Below, in pieces: positions 1 to 7,066 of a stretch of DNA of 9,650 nucleotides; within the stretch, counting starts at the first letter, position 1; each line of letters begins with the position of its first letter. The notes under the pieces are model-generated. The model had not been told where the DNA came from. It worked only from the letters and a program-made list of their open reading frames with translations, and searched no databases. The stretch is from a bacterium (lineage in GTDB: Bacteria > Armatimonadota > HRBIN16): NCBI GenBank assembly GCA_025057335.1, contig JANWXG010000083.1:1-9650 (forward strand). The letters run 5' to 3'. The position numbers and the translations under genes are program-made.

Positions 1-173
1 AGTACGTGCTGCTGCTGCGCGTGGAGGCGCAGCGGCTGCCGCCGACACCCGACGCCGCACAGGTGGAAGGGCTTCCTGCTGTGGTGACCCTAGAGGCTCC
101 CATCGCTGACATCGGCACTGTTCGGGTGCAGCAGACGAGCACCTCACCCCAGCGCCCCGGGAGGGCGATATAG
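1..173 (+). CDS. C-terminal end of an unidentified protein (5' end outside the window)
   Basis: The third forward frame is open from the left edge to a TAG at 171-173 and gives 56 residues. The other two forward frames stop earlier, near 87 and 109. The visible tail begins YVLLLRVEAQRLPP and becomes rich in Pro, Val, Thr and Gln, ending QRPGRAI. This could be the last beta-strand and linker of a larger protein, but no family motif can be seen. The stem-loop that follows at 206-231 fits a gene ending here. The call rests only on the open frame and the context; no function is proposed. Confidence 0.5.
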   Translation, partial: YVLLLRVEAQRLPPTPDAAQVEGLPAVVTLEAPIADIGTVRVQQTSTSPQRPGRAI

Positions 174-205
174 ACCAGAATCTTGACGGCTGATTCGACC
201 ACAGT

Positions 206-231
206 GCAGGAGGGCGGAGGCGCCCTCCTGC
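206..231. terminator. Strong stem-loop between convergent genes, likely bidirectional terminator
   Basis: Perfect 11-base arms GCAGGAGGGCG (206-216) and CGCCCTCCTGC (221-231) enclose the loop GAGG. The stem lies between the stop of the left-edge gene (171-173) and the stop of the minus-strand phytase (235-237). Only a short T-rich stretch (GTTTC, 232-236) follows on the plus strand and no T-run follows on the minus strand, so this is not a textbook intrinsic terminator. Position between convergent stops and stem strength are the main support. Confidence 0.6.
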
Positions 232-234
232 GTT

Positions 235-1332
235 TCAGGGGTTCTGCCAGGGGTACAGGAAGAAGTTCTTCCCTTTGCTGTTCATCATCACTAGCACGCC
301 GCGCGGAAACCGTCCGCCCAGCGCGCGAGAGGTCACCTCCAGCCCGTCGGTCTCGTCTGCAGACGAGCGGATGACCGCCAGCGCAGGTTCGTGTTGATGC
401 GGGTTGGTGCGGCTGCCTTCGCGAGGATAGAGATAGACAACGCTGTCCTCAGGACGCTGGTCTACACAAAGAATGTAACCTGTGCGCGCCCCCGTAGGAT
501 AAATCGCGATGCCCTCGCGGTCGCCCTCAAAGCCGCTTGTGCCGAACACCGCCAGCTCCTCCCCCGCGCGCGGATGGTCGGGGTCGGCGTGGTATTTGCG
601 GATGCCAAAGCGCTCATCGGCGTAATAAACGTAGCCGAGAGCGTCGTCCACCGCCACCGCCTCGATCTCGCCCTCCCCGCTGAAGCGTCCAAAGGCACGC
701 ACCTTGCGCAGGGAGACCGTACCGTCGCGCTGGGGTACCAGCTGATACTGCCAGAGATAGCCCTCTTGTGGTCCGCTCTTGCGCGAAACGATGGCAAAAA
801 TCACGCCGTCGCGCGGGCGACGATACAGGGCGATGCCCATCGGCAAAGCGCGGTCGCCCTCTTCGCCCACGAACACGCGCGTGCCCTCTGGATGCCCGAT
901 GTCGCGTAGGCGTCCCCCCTCTATGGCGTAGATGCGCAATCGCCCTGCCTCACGCTCGGTCGCGACGGCGATGTCTACCCGACGGTTGCCGAGGCGCAGA
1001 CCATACTCCACGTCCACATTGTTGGGGCGTCGCAGCCCTGTGATGCGTTGCACCTGCTGTCCCTGCAGGTTGAAAACGTATAGCCCTCCACCTTTGTCCG
1101 TGCCGATGATGAGGCTGCGCGTTGGGCTCTGCGGATGGAGCCAGATAGCGGGGTCATCGGCGTCGCTCGCTACGGGCGCGGTTTGCCCCAGCGGTTTCCA
1201 GTAGTGAACAGCGGGCGACAGCGCCAGGCACACCACGCCCAACACGCCAACGAGACCACTCACAAACAGCCAGCGAGCCGACATCTGCATCACCGAGGAC
1301 AGGGGTCGTCGTCTATGGTGGGAGCTGTCCAC
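235..1332 (-). CDS. Beta-propeller phytase (3-phytase family), exported or membrane-anchored
   Basis: Beta-propeller phytases are calcium-dependent enzymes that release phosphate from phytate, usually outside the cytoplasm. Family signatures, numbered from the GTG start: DADDPAIW at 57-64, GTDKGGGLYVFNLQG at 77-91, RPNNVDV at 102-108, EIEAVAVDD at 222-230, ADERFGIRKY at 238-247, DREGIAIY at 271-278 and ETDGLEVTS at 327-335. The acidic loops fit the calcium and phosphate sites of the family. Length, 365 residues, is normal. Residues 20-42 form a hydrophobic export or anchor segment after a basic stretch; Cys35 is not in a good lipobox. The start is uncertain. GTG at 1332 has AGGTGA nine bases upstream. 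ATG at 1290 (351 residues) overlaps the stop of the upstream gene as TGATG, which suggests translational coupling. The gene is second in a two-gene minus-strand operon and ends at the stem-loop at 206-231. The phytase family is clear; the natural substrate (phytate or another organic phosphate) is not. Confidence 0.88.
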   Translation of the reverse strand: MDSSHHRRRPLSSVMQMSARWLFVSGLVGVLGVVCLALSPAVHYWKPLGQTAPVASDADDPAIWLHPQSPTRSLIIGTDKGGGLYVFNLQGQQVQRITGLRRPNNVDVEYGLRLGNRRVDIAVATEREAGRLRIYAIEGGRLRDIGHPEGTRVFVGEEGDRALPMGIALYRRPRDGVIFAIVSRKSGPQEGYLWQYQLVPQRDGTVSLRKVRAFGRFSGEGEIEAVAVDDALGYVYYADERFGIRKYHADPDHPRAGEELAVFGTSGFEGDREGIAIYPTGARTGYILCVDQRPEDSVVYLYPREGSRTNPHQHEPALAVIRSSADETDGLEVTSRALGGRFPRGVLVMMNSKGKNFFLYPWQNP

Positions 1333-2039
1333 GGTCCACAGTCACCTGTTGCGCCGCCGCGCCCATGCGGTGGGAAAATCCAGTTCGTGTTCACACAGGG
1401 ATTATTGTTCAGGTAGACGGCTCTGAACCACTTGACGTGTCCATCGATGAAGCAAATGTTGGAACCGTTGTTGTGTGAATACCGAAACTCCGTGCAACGG
1501 TCTGGATCGTAGATTTCGTCGCCCTCGATGTCGCTGTCGTTACCTTCCAGGAACAGGAAGGAGGTAGCAGGCGACTCCCATGCTGCCAGCATCGGCCACT
1601 CATCGGGCACATGTTCGTTGATAGAGTAGCTTGCCCAGTAAGCGTAGCGTCCGTCCGACCCCAACGTTAAGCCCCACGAACGGGCAGGCTCAGGAGTGAT
1701 GTCGCGCGACGCGGAAACGCTGATGTAATGCAGCACGGGGTCGTTCGGACAGACGAAAATGTTGCCAGCGGGCTTCGTGAAGTCAGCTGGTCTTCCAGCG
1801 ACGTAACTGTTGATTAGAAACAGCCAGTAGCGATGCCCCCAAGAGCCACGCGGAAACATCTCGTCGTAATCCTGCACATACATCAGCATCGCCAACCCAA
1901 ATTGCTTCATGTTCGAGATACATGCCGCCTGCCGTGCCTTCGCGCGCGCCTGGGCAAAAACAGGGAACAGAATCGCTGCCAGTATCGCGATAATCGCGAT
2001 CACCACCAGCAGCTCGATCAGGGTGAAACCTCGTCTCAT
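1290..2039 (-). CDS. Prepilin-type N-terminal cleavage/methylation protein with H-X9-DG motif
   Basis: The protein begins MRRGFTLIELLVVIAIIAIL, a textbook type IV prepilin/pseudopilin N-terminus. A prepilin peptidase would cut after Gly4, Phe5 would be N-methylated, and Glu9 is the conserved +5 glutamate. The hydrophobic helix (about 7-30) leads into FAQARAKARQAACISNMKQ, typical of the large H-X9-DG pilin-like families. The H-X9-DG motif is exact: His189, nine residues, Asp199-Gly200. After it comes a 49-residue tail rich in Asn, Pro and Cys (C215, C234, C247) that looks lineage-specific. The ATG at 2039 is preceded by AGGAGGT, three bases away, so the start is secure. Such genes occur in many copies in Armatimonadota and Planctomycetota, and their roles are mostly unknown (surface filaments, secretion or adhesion). 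It is the first gene of the leftward operon and its stop overlaps the phytase start. Confidence 0.93.
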   Translation of the reverse strand: MRRGFTLIELLVVIAIIAILAAILFPVFAQARAKARQAACISNMKQFGLAMLMYVQDYDEMFPRGSWGHRYWLFLINSYVAGRPADFTKPAGNIFVCPNDPVLHYISVSASRDITPEPARSWGLTLGSDGRYAYWASYSINEHVPDEWPMLAAWESPATSFLFLEGNDSDIEGDEIYDPDRCTEFRYSHNNGSNICFIDGHVKWFRAVYLNNNPCVNTNWIFPPHGRGGATGDCGPWTAPTIDDDPCPR

Positions 2040-2073
2040 GTGACCTCCTCTTCGGACTGAGATGAATCGTTTG

Positions 2074-2102
2074 ATAATATGGTAGACGCTCCATGTTAAG
2101 AG
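2074..2102 (-). promoter_or_regulatory. Possible promoter for the prepilin/phytase operon
   Basis: On the minus strand TATTAT (2074-2079, five of six bases of TATAAT) lies 35 bases before the prepilin start. A TTAACA (2094-2099), five of six for a -35, is only 14 bases away, which is short. An alternative pairing of TTAACA with TATCAA (2071-2076) restores a 17-base gap but has a poorer -10. A promoter here is expected from the divergent layout; the exact boxes are uncertain. Confidence 0.35.
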
Positions 2103-2119
2103 CGTATTAAGGCTTCTCC

Positions 2120-2160
2120 GTAGCGCTGCTTCCTGTTTGCAAGGTGAAACAGGCTGCTAC
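2120..2160. promoter_or_regulatory. Inverted repeat in the divergent promoter region, candidate operator
   Basis: CCTGTTT (2132-2138) and AAACAGG (2147-2153) are perfect seven-base arms around GCAAGGTG. Outer arms GTAGC (2120-2124) and GCTAC (2156-2160) also match, with unequal gaps. The repeat ends 11 bases before the putative rightward -35 and lies upstream of both genes' coding starts. The spacing suits a dimeric regulator acting on the mannoside operon. A hairpin in a leftward transcript is less likely because the repeat is upstream of the leftward promoter. No regulator gene is in the window. Confidence 0.4.
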
Positions 2161-2164
2161 AGCT

Positions 2165-2192
2165 AAGACATATCTCATACCGATAGTACAAT
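2165..2192 (+). promoter_or_regulatory. Likely promoter of the rightward mannoside operon
   Basis: AAGACA (2165-2170, four of six for TTGACA) is followed after 16 bases by TACAAT (2187-2192, five of six for TATAAT). The surrounding stretch is clearly richer in A and T than the rest of the window. The start codon of the GH130 gene lies 34 bases further on, after the ribosome-binding site GGGGAGG at 2217-2223. Confidence 0.5.
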
Positions 2193-2226
2193 ATATAGAG
2201 ACGCTGGAGAAGGTGAAGGGGAGGCT

Positions 2227-3204
2227 ATGAGCACGTTCAGGCGAAACGGTTATCATCAGGAGCTGCTACACCGCTACCACGGCAACCCGATTCTGACTGC
2301 TGCAGACTGGCCGTACGCTATCAATACAGTGTTCAACGCAGGCGCTACTAGGCTGCCAGACGGCACCACCTTACTGCTGTGTCGCGTCGAGGACCGACGT
2401 GGCATTTCACACCTTTGCGCGGCGCGCTCGGAAAACGGTGTGAACGACTGGAAGATTGACCCCTATCCCACTCTTCTGCCCGACCCGGAGAACTACCCAG
2501 AGGAAATCTGGGGCATTGAAGACGCGCGCATCGTGTATGTGCCTGAGCTGGGCAAGTACGCCGTGACCTACACCTCCTACTCGCGTGGAGGTCCGGGCGT
2601 CTCGCTAGCGCTTACAGAGGACTTTCGGTATTTCGAGCGTTACGGCGTGATTATGCCGCCTGAGGACAAGGACGCGGCGCTGTTGCCCCGGCGTATCGGT
2701 GGGCACTGGGCGCTTATCCACCGCCCGATGACCGCGCAGGGCGCGCACATCTGGATTTCCTACTCCCCCGACCTGCGCCACTGGGGCAGCCACAAGATGA
2801 TTCTGCAGGCGCGGCGCGGCGCCTGGTGGGATGCCAACAAAATCGGCTTGTCTCCGCCTGCCATCGAGACCCCTGAGGGATGGCTCATCCTGTATCACGG
2901 CGTCCGCCAGACAGCCAGCGGCAGCCTGTATCGCCTGGGGCTAGCACTGTTTGACCTGAACACCCCTGAACGGTGCATCCTACGCAGCGACGAGTGGATA
3001 TTCGGTCCCGAAGAGGTGTACGAGCGCGAAGGGGATGTGGCGAACGTCGTGTTCCCCTGTGGGTATACTATTGCTGAGGACGGGGATACGCTCTACCTCT
3101 ACTATGGCGGAGCAGACACGTGCATCGCTCTGGCAACAGGTAGCATCCGCGAAATGCTGGATTGGCTCAAGCAGCATGGACATGCAGGGGATCACGGCAT
3201 CTAA
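2227..3204 (+). CDS. GH130 family beta-mannoside phosphorylase/hydrolase
   Basis: GH130 enzymes are five-bladed beta-propellers. Most split beta-mannosides with phosphate to give alpha-mannose 1-phosphate; some subgroups hydrolyse. Visible family marks: GNPIL at 19-23, WGIEDAR at 95-101 with Asp99 as the probable proton donor, DKDAALLP at 147-154, HRP at 165-167, WWDANKIG at 200-207, GWLILYHGV at 218-226, VVFPCG at 274-279 and YYGGAD at 292-297. Length, 325 residues, is typical. There is no signal peptide, so it acts in the cytoplasm. The ATG has GGGGAGG a few bases upstream, and the next gene starts 18 bases after its stop. A GH2 beta-mannosidase two genes downstream supports use of beta-linked manno-oligosaccharides or an N-glycan-type mannosyl-GlcNAc. 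I cannot assign the subfamily by eye, so acceptor (mannose, glucose or GlcNAc) and phosphorolysis versus hydrolysis remain open. Confidence 0.88.
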   Translation: MSTFRRNGYHQELLHRYHGNPILTAADWPYAINTVFNAGATRLPDGTTLLLCRVEDRRGISHLCAARSENGVNDWKIDPYPTLLPDPENYPEEIWGIEDARIVYVPELGKYAVTYTSYSRGGPGVSLALTEDFRYFERYGVIMPPEDKDAALLPRRIGGHWALIHRPMTAQGAHIWISYSPDLRHWGSHKMILQARRGAWWDANKIGLSPPAIETPEGWLILYHGVRQTASGSLYRLGLALFDLNTPERCILRSDEWIFGPEEVYEREGDVANVVFPCGYTIAEDGDTLYLYYGGADTCIALATGSIREMLDWLKQHGHAGDHGI

Positions 3205-3222
3205 GGGAGGAAAGGCTTCGGC

Positions 3223-4410
3223 ATGAAATATGTTCTACTCGTACCCGACGGGTTTGCCGACGACCCCATCCCGGAGTGGAACGGCAAGACTCCCAAAATG
3301 CGGGCGAATACGCCACACTTGGACGCGCTCGCCAAGCGCGCGCTCATCGGCGCAGTGTGGACAGTGCCCCCCGACATGTATCCTGGCAGCGACGTGGCCA
3401 ACATGGCGATACTCGGCTATGACCCGCGCCGATACTATACGGGCAGGGGTCCCCTAGAAGCGCTGGCGATGGGCATCTCGCTGGAAGAAGGGGATGTGGC
3501 GTTCCGTTGCTCACTGGTCAGCACGGACGGCGAGCGCATCTTAGACCACAGCGCAGGCAACATTTCCAATGAGGAGTCGCATCCGCTCATCCGCCTCGTG
3601 GACGAAAAGCTGGGCACACGCTACTGGCGCTTCTTCCCGGGGGTAGGTTATCGGCATGTGATGGTGTGGCACGGAGGACCAGTGGACATCCGATGCACGC
3701 CCCCGCACGACATCGTGGGGGAGTCCTGGGTGAAGCATCTGCCAGTGGGCGAAGGGGAAGAGAAGCTGCGCCGATTAATCGAGGACTCACTCAACCTGCT
3801 GGATGACCATCCGATAAACCGTCGTCGCCGCGACCAAGGGAAGCCCCCTGCGAATATGGTTTGGCTTTGGGGTCAGGGGGTCGCCCCCAAGCTGCCCCCC
3901 TTCTCCCTAAAGTATGGCATGACTGGCGCCGTGGTGGCGGAGGTAGACCTCGTGAGAGGCATCGGGCGCGCGGCAGGGCTGGAAGTGCCTACCGTGCCGG
4001 GCGCGACAGGCTACCTGCACACGGATTACCACGCCATTGGCGCATGGGCACTGCGGATGCTGGAGAAGCACGACTTCGTGTTCATCCATGTGGAAGCGCC
4101 CGACGAGGCAGGACATCAGGGCGACCCCGAAGCCAAAGCGTGGACGCTAGAACAGATCGACGAGCATATCGTGGCGCAGCTCATTGACGGCTTGCGCGAG
4201 CACGACTATCGCTTGCTGGCACTCCCGGACCATGCGACGCCCGTCGCCCTCCGCACTCATCGAGCGGGGGCAGTGCCTTTCCTGCTCTGCGATTCGCGTC
4301 AAGACCTCTCCCGAGACGCCGCCCTGACCTTCGACGAGAGCGCGGTAGAGGAGGCGAAAGTATGCATCGAGGAAGGCTGGCGCCTCATCGAGATGCTGCT
4401 GAAGGGCTAA
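3223..4410 (+). CDS. Cofactor-independent phosphoglycerate mutase, archaeal type / proposed homoserine kinase family
   Basis: This is a metal-dependent member of the alkaline phosphatase superfamily, close to archaeal-type phosphoglycerate mutase (ApgM) and to the related family proposed as an alternative homoserine kinase. Marks: PDG at 8-10 with metal ligand Asp9, PGSDVAN at 54-60 with Ser56 as the phosphorylated residue, GYDP at 65-68, YYTGRGPLEA at 71-80, DHSAGNIS at 108-115, EAPDEAGH at 291-298 (Asp294, His298), and LPDHATP at 334-340 followed by THRAGAVPF (Asp336, His337, His346). All expected ligands are present, so it should be active. At 395 residues it is about the length of both families. 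The PGSDVAN and D-x-SAG forms lean toward the proposed homoserine kinase branch, but I judge this from memory. A ribosome-binding site GGGAGG (3205-3210) lies 12 bases before the ATG. It sits between two mannoside enzymes, which may mean simple co-expression with central metabolism or a specific phosphosugar role. Confidence 0.85.
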   Translation: MKYVLLVPDGFADDPIPEWNGKTPKMRANTPHLDALAKRALIGAVWTVPPDMYPGSDVANMAILGYDPRRYYTGRGPLEALAMGISLEEGDVAFRCSLVSTDGERILDHSAGNISNEESHPLIRLVDEKLGTRYWRFFPGVGYRHVMVWHGGPVDIRCTPPHDIVGESWVKHLPVGEGEEKLRRLIEDSLNLLDDHPINRRRRDQGKPPANMVWLWGQGVAPKLPPFSLKYGMTGAVVAEVDLVRGIGRAAGLEVPTVPGATGYLHTDYHAIGAWALRMLEKHDFVFIHVEAPDEAGHQGDPEAKAWTLEQIDEHIVAQLIDGLREHDYRLLALPDHATPVALRTHRAGAVPFLLCDSRQDLSRDAALTFDESAVEEAKVCIEEGWRLIEMLLKG

Positions 4411-4534
4411 CCGCGCCGAAGCGCTAATCTAGGTTGTGCTTCAGCGAAGGTGCGGCAAATACTGTACTACGCTGCATCCTGCAGAGCTTCGTGCTTCGCT
4501 GCTGGAGGCAACATGCACACGCGGGGGGTGTGAG
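4411..4534 (+). other. Leader of the beta-mannosidase gene with nested inverted repeats
   Basis: This 124-base gap is the largest within the rightward gene run. CAGCGAAG (4442-4449) pairs perfectly with CTTCGCTG (4494-4501), and a smaller hairpin CTGCA-TCC-TGCAG (4472-4484) lies inside. It could form a structured mRNA leader or an internal processing or attenuation site. A TTGTGC (4434-4439) could be a weak -35 but has no good -10. The frame is open through it from a GTG at 4436, but the translation (five cysteines in 33 residues) does not look like part of the enzyme, so I treat it as non-coding. Confidence 0.4.
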
Positions 4535-7066
4535 ATGCAGCTCTGTTTAGATGGAAATGATTGGTCTCTCGTGCCCTTGCTGCCGCATGAGTTCTGGTGG
4601 CGACAGGCGTGGAAAGAGAGCTGGTCACCTAAAGGATGTCCTCCTTGGGGCGAGTGGATACGTGCCTGTGTGCCCGGCGACGTGATTGCCGACGCGCTAG
4701 ACGCTGGGCTCATTCCTCATCCCTACAAAGACCTCAACAGCCTCGCCTGCGAGTGGCTTTCCGAACGCGACTGGGTGTACCGCAAGCAGTTCCGCGTACC
4801 CGAAGAGTGGCAGGGCAAACACGTGCGTCTGCGATTCGATGGCGTGGACGATGCCTGCGAGGTGTACCTGAACGAGCGGTTGCTGGGCAAGCACGAGGGG
4901 ATGTTCCTCCCCTTTGAGTTCGATGTGACGGAACATCTGCGCTTCGGGGAGGCGAACAGCCTGACCGTGTTGGTAGAACACATGCCCCCCGTCGACGTCG
5001 TGCAGGGGCAAATCGGCTGGACGAGCCGCGCTCGACGCTGGAAGGCGCGCTTCGCCTACGACTGGGACTGGTGCACGCGGCTGGTGCCGCTGGGTATCTG
5101 GCAGAGCGTGTCACTGCTGGCGAGCGATGGGGTGTGGGTGGAGGATGTATGGGTGCGCCCGCGCCCAGAGGGGGAGGGTGCGCAGGTGGAGGCGCGGATA
5201 CAGCTGCACAGTGTGCTGCCAGAAGCAAGCGAGTGGTCGCTGCAGCTGTGCGTCATCTCCCCTGAGGGGGATTTTGTTGCCTATCAGAATGAGCCTGTAT
5301 ACCTGCAGGCGGGCGCACGCATGGAATATGTCGCGACGTTGGGCATCCCCAGCCCACAGCTGTGGTACCCACACGACATGGGCGAGCAACCGTTGTATCG
5401 GTTTCGGGCGACACTGGCTCAGGAGGGCAACGTCTCGGTCGTACGAGAGGTGACCTTCGGCATCCGTACGGTGCGCGCTGTAGCCAACAAGGACGCTCCT
5501 CCCGACGCCTTGCCCTACACGTTGGAGGTGAACGGCAAAAGCCTGTTCGTGAAGGGTTGGAACTGGGTGCCCCATGAGCAGATGTACGGCAGGGTGCGCC
5601 CCGAGCGTTACGAACGGCTGTTGAGGCTGGCGAGGGAAGCGGGATGTAACCTGTTGCGCGTGTGGGGTGGAGGGCTGCTGGAACGTGAGGAGTTCTACAA
5701 CCTGTGTGACCGTCTGGGCATCCTCGTGTGGCAGGAGTTTCCCCTTTCCTCATCGGGCATCCAGAACGCGCCTCCCGAAGACGAGGAGTACCTGCAGTAC
5801 ATCGAGGCGCAGGCACGCCAGATGGTTCCTCTACGGCGCAACCATCCGTCTCTGGCGCTCTGGTGCGGCGGCAACGAGTTGATGGACGATCAGTACGTGC
5901 CCCTTACCGACGCGCATCCTGCGCTAGCACGGCTCAAGTCGGTGGTGCAGGAGCTGGACCCCGAACGCCTGTGGCTGCCCACCTCTGCCTCGGGACCTGT
6001 GGAGGGAGCCTCGACGGAGCTGGCGGGCACGAGCAAGATGCACGACGTGCACGGTCCCTGGGTGTACTTGGGTGCGGAGGAGCATTATCGCTTCTACAAC
6101 ACGATTGACCCGCTGTACCACTCGGAGTTCGGCGTCGAGGGCGCGGCGAACCTGCCGATTTTCGAGCGGTTCATCTCGCCAGAGTACTGGTTCCCCCCCG
6201 ATGCAACTAACCGCGTCTGGTTACATCACGGCAGCTGGTGGACCCATCGCGAGAAGCTGGAAGCGCTGTTCGGGCGCATAGAGGATTTGGAGACCTTCAT
6301 CCGCGCGAGCCAGTGGATGCAGGCGGAAGGTCTGCGCTACGCCATCGAGTCGCATCGCCGACGCCAGGGGCGCTGCAGTGGCGTGTCGCCCTGGCAGTTC
6401 AACGAACCGTACCCCAACACTGCCTGCACGAATGTGGTGGATTACCTGGGGCAGCCCAAGCCTGCCTACTGGTGGGCACGCCGCGCTTATCAGCCTGTGC
6501 ACGTCAGCCTGCGGTACGAGAAGCTGACATGGCAGCCGGGCGAGGAGTGGCAGGCAGAGGTGTGGGTGCATGGCGCGGACAAGCCTATCCGCCACGCGCT
6601 GTGGGCGGTGTGCCTCAACGCGCTGGACGGCAGAGAACTTGCCCGCGCTGAAGGCGCCATCGAGAACCTGTCGGCGGAGGCGAGCTGTGTAGCTCAGATT
6701 CGTTTGCCCCTGCCTCAGGAGGCAGGCGTATGGGTGATGGTCGCGTGCCTCTATAACCGACGTGGGGGTGTGCTCTCCTGCAATGAGTATCTCTTCAGCA
6801 CAGCGCAGCCCCCCATGCAGCCGCTCCTGCACGCTCCCCCTGCGACCCTGCGCGTGTGGCACCGCCGCCAGCATGTGGGCATCAAGAACACAGGTGAAAC
6901 AGTGGCGTTGCTGGTGCAGCTCACGCCGCAGGATGGGCAGTGGCTCTATCTGGAGGACAACTACTTCTGTCTACTTCCTGGTGAGACGCGCGTGCTGGAC
7001 GTGGAGGGTGCAGGCACAGTTGTGATACGGGCATGGAACAGCGAGCCGCATCACGTGCACCTGTAG
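4535..7066 (+). CDS. GH2 family beta-mannosidase, cytoplasmic
   Basis: The enzyme removes beta-linked mannose from the non-reducing end of manno-oligosaccharides or glycan cores by a retaining mechanism. From the ATG at 4535 it has 843 residues, normal for the family. The N-terminal jelly roll has WVYRKQF from 80 and DGVDDACEVYLN from 102. RRWKARFAYDWDW (about 167-179) is a mannosidase signature. An Ig-like domain follows (about 185-300), then the TIM barrel from about 325: GWNWVP at 341-346, RVWGGG at 375-380, acid/base Glu448 in WCGGNEL and nucleophile Glu531 in YHSEFGVEG. Further beta-sandwich domains fill about 620-843. No signal peptide is present. A longer frame starts at a GTG (4436), but ATG 4535 has a G-rich ribosome-binding site (about 4523-4528) and begins directly with the domain (LDGNDWSL). 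Its end overlaps the next gene by 34 bases. Grouped with GH130, it points to intracellular beta-mannoside breakdown. Confidence 0.94.
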   Translation: MQLCLDGNDWSLVPLLPHEFWWRQAWKESWSPKGCPPWGEWIRACVPGDVIADALDAGLIPHPYKDLNSLACEWLSERDWVYRKQFRVPEEWQGKHVRLRFDGVDDACEVYLNERLLGKHEGMFLPFEFDVTEHLRFGEANSLTVLVEHMPPVDVVQGQIGWTSRARRWKARFAYDWDWCTRLVPLGIWQSVSLLASDGVWVEDVWVRPRPEGEGAQVEARIQLHSVLPEASEWSLQLCVISPEGDFVAYQNEPVYLQAGARMEYVATLGIPSPQLWYPHDMGEQPLYRFRATLAQEGNVSVVREVTFGIRTVRAVANKDAPPDALPYTLEVNGKSLFVKGWNWVPHEQMYGRVRPERYERLLRLAREAGCNLLRVWGGGLLEREEFYNLCDRLGILVWQEFPLSSSGIQNAPPEDEEYLQYIEAQARQMVPLRRNHPSLALWCGGNELMDDQYVPLTDAHPALARLKSVVQELDPERLWLPTSASGPVEGASTELAGTSKMHDVHGPWVYLGAEEHYRFYNTIDPLYHSEFGVEGAANLPIFERFISPEYWFPPDATNRVWLHHGSWWTHREKLEALFGRIEDLETFIRASQWMQAEGLRYAIESHRRRQGRCSGVSPWQFNEPYPNTACTNVVDYLGQPKPAYWWARRAYQPVHVSLRYEKLTWQPGEEWQAEVWVHGADKPIRHALWAVCLNALDGRELARAEGAIENLSAEASCVAQIRLPLPQEAGVWVMVACLYNRRGGVLSCNEYLFSTAQPPMQPLLHAPPATLRVWHRRQHVGIKNTGETVALLVQLTPQDGQWLYLEDNYFCLLPGETRVLDVEGAGTVVIRAWNSEPHHVHL

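Noticed and set aside
391..909. A 172-codon forward open frame opposite the phytase gene
   Set aside because: It lies wholly antisense to a gene with clear phytase motifs, has no ribosome-binding site and reads as low-complexity Ala/Arg-rich sequence typical of GC-rich shadow frames.
4413..4424. GCGC-CGAA-GCGC hairpin after the mutase stop as a terminator
   Set aside because: The stem has only four pairs and no T-run follows, so termination here is not supported.
4436..4534. N-terminal extension of the beta-mannosidase from a GTG start
   Set aside because: The 33 extra residues have five cysteines and no match to the GH2 N-terminus, while the ATG at 4535 has a good G-rich ribosome-binding site and starts at the domain.
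5128..5190. G-rich run in the beta-mannosidase gene as a possible G-quadruplex
   Set aside because: The G-tracts are separated by loops of 12 bases or more, and the pattern is explained by Gly/Val/Trp/Glu codons in a GC-rich gene.
5253..5816. A 187-codon minus-strand open frame inside the beta-mannosidase
   Set aside because: It is Arg/Pro/Ser-rich shadow coding opposite a GH2 enzyme whose catalytic motifs are intact on the plus strand.
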